Shown piece after piece: positions 52,949 to 64,000 of a stretch of 64,000 nt of DNA. Source of the stretch: Xylocopa sonorina (Eukaryota; Arthropoda; Insecta; Hymenoptera; Apidae); contig NW_027490268.1 in the NCBI RefSeq assembly GCF_050948175.1, positions 372,001 to 436,000 on the forward strand, given 5' to 3'. The notes under the pieces were generated by a model. The model was not told where the DNA came from, ran no database searches, and was given only the letters and a program-made list of their open reading frames with translations. Position numbers and translations under genes: made by a program. How positions within the stretch are numbered: the first letter of the stretch is position 1; every line of letters starts with the position of its first letter.

Positions 52949-55900
52949 TGCAAACGCTATTTCCTTGCAGGGAAGTGTCGCATTTACTTTCATTTGAAGT
53001 GTAGACGAGGAATACATGACACTTCGCTAATCATATTATATCTTACCATGAATCATAGAAGTGAGATGCGATATCGCGTTTTAAGAAGCATTAGAACTCT
53101 ATTGCTACGATACGTAGACATCTGCAAACGCTATTTCCTTGCAAGAAAGTGTCGCATTTACATTCATTTGAAGTGTAGACGACGGATACATAACACTTCG
53201 CAAATCATATTATATCTTACCATGAAACATAGAAATGAGATGCGATATCGCGATTTAAGAATCGTAAGAATTCTATTGCTACGATACGTAGACATCTGCA
53301 AACTCTATTTCCTTGCAAGAAAGTGTCGCATTTACATTCATTTTAATCGTAGACGAGGAATGCATAACACTTCGCAAATCATATTATATCTTACCATGAA
53401 ACATAGAAATGAGATGCGATATCGCGTTTTAAAAATCATAAGAACTCTATTGCTACGATACGTAGACACCTGCAAACGCTATTTCCTTGCAAAGAAGTGT
53501 CGCATTTACATTCATTTGAAGCGTGGACGAGGAATACTCGACACTTCACAAATCAGATTATACCTTACCATGAAACATAGAAATGAGATGCGATATCGCG
53601 TTTTAAGTAGCAGCAGAAATCCATTGCTACGATACGCAGACATCTGCAAACGCTATTTCCTTGCAAGGAAGTGTTACATTTACATTTCTTTGAATCGTAG
53701 ACGAGGAATGCATAACACTTCGCAATGAATATTATATCTTATCATGAAACATAGATATGAGATGCAATATCTCGTTTTAAGAAGCATTTGAACTCTATTG
53801 CTTCGATACGTAGACATCTGCAAACGCTATTTCCTTGCAAGGAAGTGTCGCATTTACATTCATTTGAAGCGTGGACGAGGAATACATGACACTTCGCAAA
53901 TCATATTATATCTTACCATGAAACATAGAAATGAGATGCGATATCGCGTTGTAAGAAGCATTAGAACACTATTGCTACGATAGGTAGACATTTGCAAACG
54001 CTATTTCCTTGCAAGGAAGTGTCGCATTTACATTCATTTGAAGTGTAGACGAGGAATACATAACACTTCGCAAATCATATTATATCTTACCATGAAACAT
54101 AGAAATGAGATGCGATATCGCTTTTCAAGAAGCATTAGAACTCTATTGTTACCATACCTAGGCATCTGCAGACGCTATTTCCTTGCAAGAAAGTGTCGCA
54201 TTTACATTCATTTGAAGTGTAGACGAGGAATACATAACACTTCGCAAATCGTATTATACCTTACCGTGAAACATAGAAATGAGATGCGTAATCGCGTTTT
54301 AAGGAGCATCAGAAATCCATTGCTACAATACGTAGACATCTGCAATCGCTATTTACTTGCAAGAAAGTGTCGCATTTACATTCATTTGACGTGTAGACGA
54401 GGAATACATAACACTTCGCAAATCATATTATACCTTACCATGAAACATAGAAATGAGATGCGATATCGCGTTTTAAGAAGCAGCAGAAATCCATTGCTAC
54501 GATACGTAGACATCTGCAAACGCTATTTCCTTGCAAGAAAGTGTCGCATTTAAATTCATTTGAAGTGTAGACGACGGATACATAACACTTCGCAAATCAT
54601 ATTATACCTTACCATGAAACATAGAAATGAAATGCGATATCGCGTTTTAAGAATCGTAAGAACTCTATTGCTACGATACGTAGACATCTGCAAACTCTAT
54701 TTCCTTGCAAGAAAATGTCGCATTTACATTCATTTGAATCGTAGACGGGGAATGCATAACACTTCGCAAATCATATTATATCTTACCATGAAACATAGAA
54801 ATGAGATGCGATATCGCGTTTTAAGAAGCATTAGAAATTTATTGCTACTATACGTAGATATCTGCAAACGCTATTTCCTTGCAAGGAAGTGTTGCATTTA
54901 CATTCATTTGAAGCTTGGACGAGGAATACATGACACTTCGCAAATCATATTACATCTTACCATGAAACATAGAAATGAGATGCGTTATCGCGTTTTAAGA
55001 AGCATCAGAAATCCATTGCTACGATGAGTAGACATCTGCAAACGCTATTTCCATGCAGGGAAGTGTTGCATTTACATTCATTTGAAGTGTAGACGAGGAA
55101 TACATGACACTTCGCAAATCATATTATATCTTACCATGAATCATAGAAGTGAGATGCGATATCGCGTATTAAGAAGCATCAGAAATCCATTGCTACGATA
55201 CGTAGACATCAGCAAACGCTATTTCCTTGCAAGAAAGTGTCGCATTTACATTCATTTGAAGTGTAGACGAGGAATACATAACACTTCGCAAATCATATTA
55301 TATCTTACCATGAAACATAGAAATGAGATGCGATATCGCGTTTTAAGAATCATAAGAACTCTATTGCTACGATACCTAGACATCTGCAAACGCTATTTCC
55401 TAGCAAGGAAGTGTCGCATTTACATTCATTTGAAGTGTAGACGAGGAATACATAACACTTCGCAAATCCTATTATATCTTACCATGAAACATAGAAATGA
55501 GATGCGATATCGCGTTTTAAGAATCATAAGAACTCTATTGCTACGATACCTAGGCATCTGCAGACGCTATTTCCTAGCAAGGAAGTGTCGCATTTACATT
55601 CATTTGAAGTGTAGACGAGGAATACATAACACTTCGCAAATCATATTATATCTTACCATGAAACATAGAAATGAGATGCGATATCGCGTTTTAAGAAGCA
55701 TTAGAAATCTATTGCTACTATACGTAGATATCTGCAAACGCTATTTCCTTGCAAGGAAGTGTTGCATTTACATTCATTTGAAGCGTGGACGAGGAATACA
55801 TGACACTTCGCAAATCATATTACATCTTACCATGAAACATAGAAATGAGATGCGATATCGCGTTTTAAGAATCATAAGAACTCTATTGCTACGATACGTA

Positions 55901-56125
55901 GACATCTGCAAACGCTATTTCCTTGCAAGGAAGTGTCGCATTTACATTCATTTGATGTGTAGACGAGGAATACATGACACTTCGCAAATCATATTATATC
56001 TTACCATGAAACATAGAAATGAGATGCGTTATCGCGTTTTAAGAAGCATCAGAAATCCATTACTACGATGAGTAGACATCTGCAAACGCTATTTCCATGC
56101 AGGGAAGTGTCGCATTTACGTTCAT

Positions 56126-58300
56126 TTGAAGTGTAGACGAGGATTACATGACACTTCGCAAATCATATTATATCTTACCATGAATCATAGAAATGAGATG
56201 CGATATCGCGTATTAAGAAGCATCAGAAATCCATTGCTACGATACGTAGACATCAGCAAACGCTATTTCCTTGCAAGAAAGTGTCGCATTTACATTCATT
56301 TGAAGTGTAGACGAGGAATACATAACACTTCGCAAATCATATTATATCTTACCATGAAACATAGAAATGAGATGCGATATCGCGTTTTAAGAATCATAAG
56401 AACTCTATTGCTACGATACCTAGACATCTGCAAACGCTATTTCCTAGCAAGGAAGTGTCGCATTTACATTCATTTGATGTGTAGACGAGGAATACATAAC
56501 ACTTCGCAAATCATATTATATCCTACCATGAAACATAGAAATGAGATGCGATATCGCGTTTTAAGAAGTATTAGAACTCTATTGCTACGATACGTAGACA
56601 TCTGCAGACGCTATTTCCTTGCAAGGAAGTGTCGCATTTACATTCATTTGAAGTGTAGACGGGGAATACATGACACTTCGCAAATCATATTATATCTTAC
56701 CATGAAACATAGAAATAAGATCCGATATCGCGTTTTAAGAATCATAAGAACTCTATTGCTACTATACGTAGATATCTGCAAACGCTATTTCCTTGCAAGG
56801 AAGTGTTGCATTTACATTCATTTGAAGCGTGGACGAGGAGTAAATGACACTTCGCAAATCATATTATATCTTACCATGAAACATAGAAATGAGATGCGTT
56901 ATCGCGTTTTAAGAAGCATCAGAAAACCATTGCTACGATACGTAGATATCTGCAAACGCTATTTCCTTGCAAGAAAGTGTCGCATTTACATTCATTTGAG
57001 GTGTAGACGAGGAATACATAACACTTCGCAAATCATATTATATCCTACCATGAAACATAGAAATGAGATGCGATATCGCGTTTTAAGAATCAGAAGAACT
57101 CTATTGCTACGATACGTAGACATCTGCAAACGCTATTTCCTTGCAAGGAAGTGTCGCATTTTCATTCATTTTTAGCGTGGACGAGAAATACATGACACTT
57201 CGCAAATCATATTATATCTTACCATGAAGCATAGAAATGAGATGCGTTATCGCGTTTTAAGAAGCATCAGAAATCCGTTGCTACGATACGTAGACATCTG
57301 CAAACGCTATTTCCTTGCAAGAAAGTGTCGCATTTACTTTCATTTGAAGTGTAGACAAGGAATACACGACACTTCGCAAGTCATATTATATCTTACCATG
57401 AAACATAGAAATGAGATGCGTTATGGCGTTTTAAGAAGCATCAGAAATCCATTGCTACGATACGTAGACATCTGCAAACGCTATTTCCTTGCAACAAAGT
57501 GTCGCATTTACATTCATTTGAAGAGTAGACGAGGAATACATAACACTTCGCAAATCATATTATACCTTACCATGAAACATAGAAATGAGATGCGATATCG
57601 CGTTTTAAGAAGCAGCAGAAATCGATTGCTACGATACGTAGACATCTGCAAACGCTATTTCCTTGCAAGAAAGTGTCGCATTTACATTCATTTGAAGTGT
57701 AGACGACGGATACATAACACTTCGCAAATCATATTATACCTTACCATGAAACATAGAAATGAGATGCTATATCGCGATTTAAGAATCGTAAGAACTCTAT
57801 TGCTACAATACGTAGATATCTGCAAACTCTATTTCCTTGCAAGAAAGTGTCGCATTTACATTCATTTGATTCGTAGACGAGGAATGCATAACACTTCGCA
57901 AATCATATTATACCTTACCATGAAACATAGAAATGATATGTGATATAGCGTTTTAAGAAGCATTAGAACTCTATTGCTACGATACGTAGACATCTGCAGA
58001 CGCTATTTCCTTGCAAGGAAGTGTCGCATTTACATTCATTTGAAGTGTAGACGAGGAATACATAACACTTCGCAAATCATATTATACCTTACCATGAAAC
58101 ATAGAAATAAGATCCGATATCGCGTTTTAAGAATCATAAGAACGCTATTGCTACGATACGTAGACATCTGCAAACGCTATTTCCTTGCAGGGAAGTGTCG
58201 CATTTACTTTCATTTGAAGTGTAGACGAGGAATACATGACACTTCGCTAATCATATTATATCTTACCATGAATCATAGAAGTGAGATGCGATATCGCGTT
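56126..58300 (+). repeat. Mixed block linked to 28- and 35-monomer-spaced copies
   Basis: The start of this block, with AAGTGTAGACGAGGATTAC and CGTATTAAGAAGC, lies 6,090 bp (35 x 174) after an equivalent at 50036 and 4,872 bp (28 x 174) before another at 60998. From about 57224 it contains the divergent type also seen at 3.8-5.4 kb, 21.4-23.0 kb and 51.7-52.4 kb. The match to each partner covers only some monomers, so this is a mosaic of earlier duplications. Confidence 0.65.
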
Positions 58301-59759
58301 TCAAGAAGCATTAGAACTCTATTGTTACGATACCTAGGCATCTGCAGACGCTATTTCCTTGCAAGAAAGTGTCGCATTTATATTCATTTGAAGTGTAGAC
58401 GAGGAATACATAACACTTCGCAAATCATATTATACCTTACCGTGAAACATAGAAATGAGATGCGTAATCGCGTTTTAAGAAGCATCAGAAATCCATTGCC
58501 ACGATACGTAGACATCTGCAATCGCTATTTCCTTGCAAGAAAGTGTCGCATTTACATTCATTTGAAGTGTAGACGAGGAATACATAACACTTCGCAAATC
58601 ATATTATACCTTACCATGAAACATAGAAATGAGATGCAATATCGCGTTTTAAGAAGCAGCAGAAATCCATTGCTACGATACGTAGACATCTGCAAACGCT
58701 ATTTCCTTGCAAGAAAGTGTCGCATTTACATTCATTTGAAGTGTAGACGACGGATACATAACAGTTCGCAAATCATATTATACCTTACCATGAAACATAG
58801 AAATGAGATGCGATATCGCGATTTAAGAATCGTAAGAACTCTATTGCTACGATACGTAGACATCTGCAAACTCTATTTCCTTGCAAGAAAGTGTCGCATT
58901 TACATTCATTTGAATCGTAGACGAGGAATGCATAACACTTCGCAAATCATATTATATCTTACCATGAAACATAGAAATGAGATGCGATATAGCGTTTTAA
59001 GAAGCATTAGAAATCTATTGCTACGATACGTAGATATCTGCAAACGCTATTTCCTTGCAAGGAAGTGTTGCATTTACATTCATTTGAATCGTAGACGAGG
59101 AATGCATAACACTTCGCAATGAATATTATATCTCATCATGAAACATAGATATGAGATGCAATATCTCGTTTTAAGAAGCATTTGAACTCTATTGCTACGA
59201 TACGTAGACATCTGCAGACGCTATTTCCTTGCAAGGAAGTGTCGCATTTGCATTCATTTGAAGTGTAGACGAGGAATACATGACACTTCGCAAATCATAT
59301 TATATCTTACCATGAAACATAGAAATGAGATGCGATATCGCGTTGTAAGAAGCATTAGAACACTATTGCTACGATAGGTAGACATTTGCAAACGCTATTT
59401 CCTTGCAAGGAAGTGTCGCATTTACATTCATTTGAAGTGTAGACGAGGAATACATAACACTTCGCAAATCATATTATATCTTACCATGAAACATAGAAAT
59501 GAGATGCGATATCGCGTTTTAAGAAGCATTAGAACTCTATTGTTACGATACCTAGGCATCTGCAGACGCTATTTCCTTGCAAGAAAGTGTCGCATTTACA
59601 TTCATTTGAAGTGTAGACGAGGAATACATAACACTTCGCACATCATATTATATCTTACCATGAAACATAGAAATGAGATGCGATATCGCGTTTTAAGAAG
59701 CAGCAGAAATCCATTGCTACGATACGTAGACATCTGCAAACGCTATTTCCTTGCAAGAA

Positions 59760-60480
59760 AGTGTCGCATTTACATTCATTTGAAGTGTAGACGAGGAATA
59801 CATAACACTTCGCAAATCACATTATACCTTACCATGAAACATAGAAATAAGATCCGATATCGCGTTTTAAGAATCATAAGAACGCTATTGCTACGATACG
59901 TAGACATCTGCAAACGCTATTTCCTTGCAGGGAAGTGTCGCATTTACTTTCATTTGAAGTGTAGACGAGGAATACATGACACTTCGCTAATCATATTATA
60001 TCTTACCATGAATCATAGAAGTGAGATGCGATATCGCGTTTTAAGAAGCATTAGAACTCTATTGCTACGATACGTAGACATCTGCAAACGCTATTTCCTT
60101 GCAAGGAAGTGTCGCATTTACATTCATTTGAAGTGTAGACGAGGAATACATGACACTTCGCAAATCATATTATATCTTACCATGAAACATAGAAATGAGA
60201 TGCGATATCGCGTTGTAAGAAGCATTAGAACACTATTGCTACGTTAGGTAGACATTTGCAAACGCTATTTCCTTGCAAGGAAGTGTCGCATTTACATTCA
60301 TTTGAAGTGTAGACGAGGAATACAAAACACTTCGCAAATCATATTATATCTTACCATGAAACATAGAAATGAGATGCGATATCGCGTTTTAAGAAGCATT
60401 AGAACACTATTGTTACGATACCTAGGCATCTGCAGACGCTATTTCCTTGCAAGAAAGTGTCGCATTTACATTCATTTGAA
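59760..60480 (+). repeat. 19-monomer-spaced block, first copy
   Basis: Recurs at about 63065-63785 with offset 3,305 bp, which is 19 monomers less the base deleted near 62301. Shared private variants include CAAATCACATTATACC, GCTACGTTAGG and AATACAAAACACTTCGC. Confidence 0.75.
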
Positions 60481-62296
60481 GTGTAGACGAGGAATACATA
60501 ACACTTCGCAAATCATATTATACCTTACCGTGAAACATAGAAATGAGATGCGTAATCGCGTTTTAAGAAGCATCAGAAATCCATTGCTACGATACGTAGA
60601 CATCTGCAAACGCTATTTCCTAGCAAGGAAGTGTCGCATTTACATTCATTTGATGTGTAGACGAGGAATACATAACACTTCGCAAATCATATCATATCTT
60701 ACCATGAAACATAGAAATAAGATCCGATATCGCGTTTTACGAATCATAAGAACTCTATTGCTACGATACGTAGACATCTGCAAACGCTATTTCCTTGCAG
60801 GGAAGTGTCGCATTTACATTCATTTGAAGTTTAGACGAGGAATACATGACACTTCGCAAATCATATTATATCTTACCATGAAACATAGAAATGAGATGCG
60901 TTATCGCGTTTTAACAAGCATCAGAAATCCATTGCTACGATGAGTAGACATCTGCAAACGCTATTTCCATGCAGGGCAGTGTCGCATTTACATTCATTTG
61001 AAGTGTAGACGAGGATTACATGACACTTCGCAAATCATATTATATCTTACCATGAATCATAGAAGTGAGATGCGATATCGCGTATTAAGAAGCATCAGAA
61101 ATCCATTGCTACGATACGTAGACATCAGCAAACGCTATTTCCTTGCAAGAAAGTGTCGCATTTACATTCATTTGAAGTGTAGACGAGGAATACATAACAC
61201 TTCGCAAATCATATTATATCATACCATGAAACATAGAAATGAGATGCGATATCGCGTTTTAAGAATCATAAGAACTCTATTGCTACGATACCTAGACATC
61301 TGCAAACGCTATTTCCTAGCAAGGAAGTGTCGCATTTACATTCATTTGAAGTGTAGACGAGGAATACATAACACTTCGCAAATCATATTATATCTTACCA
61401 TGAAACATAGAAATGAGATGCGATATCGCGTTTTAAGAAGCATTAGAACTCTATTGCTACGATACCTAGGCATCTGCAGACGCTATTTCCTAGCAAGGAA
61501 GTGTCGCATTTACATTCATTTGAAGTGTAGACGAGGAATACATAACACTTCGCAAATCATATTATATCTTACCATGAAACATAGAAATGAGATGCGATAT
61601 CGCGTTTTAAGAAGCATTAGAACTCTATTACTACGATACGTAGACATCTGCAAACGCTATTTCCTTGCAAGGAAGTGTCGCATTTACATTCATTTGAAGT
61701 GTAGACGAGGAATACATGACACTTCGCAAATCATATTATACCTTACCATGAAACATAGAAATGAGATGCGATATCGCGTTTTAAGAAGCAGCAGAAATCC
61801 ATTGCTACGATACGTAGACACCTGCAAACGCTATTTCCTTGCAAGAAAGTGTCGCATTTACATTCATTTGAAGTGTAGACGACGGATACATAACACTTCG
61901 CAAATCATATTATACCTTACCATGAAACTTAGAAATGAGATGCGATATCGCGTTTTAAGAAGCATTAGAACTCTATTACTACGATACGTAGACATCTGCA
62001 AACGCTATTTCCTTGCAAGGAAGTGTCGCATTTACATTCATTTGAAGTGTAGACGAGGAATACATGACACTTCGCAAATCATATTATATCTTAGCATGAA
62101 ACATAGAAATGAGATGCGATATCGCGTTTTAAGAGGCATTAGAACACTATTGCTACGATAGGTAGACATTTGCAAACGCTATTTCCTTGCAAGGAAGTGT
62201 CGCATTTACATTCATTTGAAGTGTAGACGAGGAATACATAACACTTCGCAAATCATATTATATCTTACCATGAAACATAGAAATGAGATGCGATAT

Positions 62297-62305
62297 CGCG
62301 TTTAA
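62297..62305 (+). other. Single-base deletion in a satellite monomer
   Basis: GCGTTTAAGAAGC with one T missing, in the same monomer context (CCTAGACATCTGCAGACG downstream) as the deletion at about 25764. Register shifts by 1 bp from here to the window end. Most simply both derive from one ancestral deletion spread by duplication. Confidence 0.9.
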
Positions 62306-64000
62306 GAAGCATTAGAACTCTATTGCTACGATACCTAGACATCTGCAGACGCTATTTCCTTGCAAGAAAGTGTCGCATTTACATTCATTTGAAGTGTAGA
62401 CGAGGAATACATAACACTTCGCAAATCATATTATACCTTACCATGAAACATAGAAATGAGATGCGATATTGCGTTTTAAGAATCATAAGAACTCTATTGC
62501 TACGATACGTAGACACCTGCAAGCGCTATTTCCTTTCAAGGAAGTGTCGCATTTACATTCATTTGAAGTGTAGACGAGGAATACATAACCCTTCGCAAAT
62601 CATATTATATCTTACCATGAAACATAGAAATGAGATCCGATATCGCGTTTTAAGAAGCATTAGAACACTATTGCTACGACAGGTAGACATTTGCAAACGC
62701 TATTTCCTTGCAAGGAAGTGTCGCATTTACATTCATTTGAAGTGTAGACGAGGAATACATGACACTCCGCAAATCATATTATATCTTACCATGAAACATA
62801 GAAATGAGAAGCGATATCGCGTTTTAAGAATCATAAGAACTCTATTGCTACGATACGTAGACATCTGCAAACGCTATTTCCATGCAGGGAAGTGTCGCAT
62901 TTACATTGATTTGAAGTGTAGACGAGGAATACATGACACTTCGCAAATCATATTATATCTTACCATGAATCATAGAAGTGAGATGCGATATCGCGTTTTA
63001 AGAATCATCAGAAATCCATTGCTACGATACGTAGACATCTGCAAACGCTATTTCCTTGCAAGAAAGTGTCGCATTTACATTCATTTGAAGTGTAGACGAG
63101 GAATACATAACACTTCGCAAATCACATTATACCTTACCATGAAACATAGAAATAAGATCCGATATCGCGTTTTAAGAATCATAAGAACGCTATTGCTACG
63201 ATACGTAGACATCTGCAAACGCTATTTCCTTGCAGGGAAGTGTCGCATTTACTTTCATTTGAAGTGTAGACGAGGAATACATGACACTTCGCTAATCATA
63301 TTATATCTTACCATGAATCATAGAAGTGAGATGCGATATCGCGTTTTAAGAAGCATTAGAACTCTATTGCTACGATACGTAGACATCTGCAAACGCTATT
63401 TCCTTGCAAGGAAGTGTCGCATTTACATTCATTTGAAGTGTAGACGAGGAATACATGACACTTCGCAAATCATATTATATCTTACCATGAAACATAGAAA
63501 TGAGATGCGATATCGCGTTGTAAGAAGCATTAGAACACTATTGCTACGTTAGGTAGACATTTGCAAACGCTATTTCCTTGCAAGGAAGTGTCGCATTTAC
63601 ATTCATTTGAAGTGTAGACGAGGAATACAAAACACTTCGCAAATCATATTATATCTTACCATGAAACATAGAAATGAGATGCGATATCGCGTTTTAAGAA
63701 GCATTAGAACTCTATTGTTACGATACCTAGGCATCTGCAGACGCTATTTCCTTGCAAGAAAGTGTCGCATTTACATTCATTTGAAGTGTAGACGAGGAAT
63801 ACATAACACTTCGCAAATCATATTATACCTTACCGTGAAACATAGAAATGAGATGCGTAATCGCGTTTTAAGAAGCATCAGAAATCCATTGCTACGATAC
63901 GTAGACATCTGCAAACGCTATTTCCTTGCAAGAAAGTGTCGCATTTACATTCATTTGAAGTGTAGACAAGGAATACACGACACTTCGCAAATCATATTAT

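Larger units (their letters stand above)
30871..64000 (+). repeat. Right satellite array, 174-bp monomer, about 190 copies
   Basis: Same monomer, orientation and register as the left array once 1,564 bp (LTR plus one CAAG) are removed: the TTGCTACGATAC landmark has phase 35 on both sides. Two further single-base deletions shift the register, near 33153 (TTACATCATTT) and near 62301 (GCGTTTAAGAAGC). The array continues past the right edge of the window. It contains both A-type monomers and the B subfamily. No interrupting element other than the LTR was found. Confidence 0.98.

Noticed and set aside
1..64000. tRNA, rRNA or snRNA genes
   Set aside because: No cloverleaf-like sequence, B-box motif or rRNA-like stretch was recognised in the satellite or in the LTR.

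Overview
This window is almost entirely satellite DNA from a eukaryotic genome. A 174-bp monomer, always in the same orientation, is tandemly repeated from the first base to the last. The only interruption is a 1,560-bp non-satellite island at 29311-30870. I count roughly 168 monomers to the left of the island and 190 to the right. No cellular protein gene, rRNA, tRNA or CRISPR array is visible. The size of the array, the near nucleosome-length unit, the higher-order repeat (HOR) structure and the inserted LTR all fit centromeric or pericentromeric heterochromatin. The host cannot be named from sequence. An arthropod, perhaps an insect with little CpG methylation, is my best inference: one monomer counted by hand (210-383) is 37% GC with 9 CpGs against about 6 expected.

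Layout. Bases 1-29310 are a well-homogenised array built from large overlapping segmental duplications whose offsets are whole numbers of monomers (8, 16, 28, 32, 33 and 101). Bases 29311-30870 have the anatomy of a solo LTR: TG...CA ends, imperfect 14-bp terminal inverted repeats and a perfect 4-bp target duplication (CAAG). It sits inside a 14-bp palindrome of one monomer. Removing it plus one CAAG restores the monomer in exact register. Bases 30871 to about 36450 are more divergent and rich in a second monomer subfamily (B). Bases 36450-64000 return to HOR organisation: 4/5/6-mer units around 37-41.5 kb, a near-identical 13-mer tandem duplication at 41852-46375, and dimer duplications near 51-53 kb. 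Large blocks after that echo the left array, including the 28-monomer spacing.

Coding content. 174 bp is exactly 58 codons and the common monomer has no stop in one forward frame, so the array shows dozens of long repetitive open frames (up to 787 codons). I consider these accidental. They mostly open at TTG, encode an Arg/Lys/Cys-rich repeat, and are cut by a few recurrent nonsense variants that have been copied along with the HORs. Nothing indicates genes working together; the biology here is repeat evolution.
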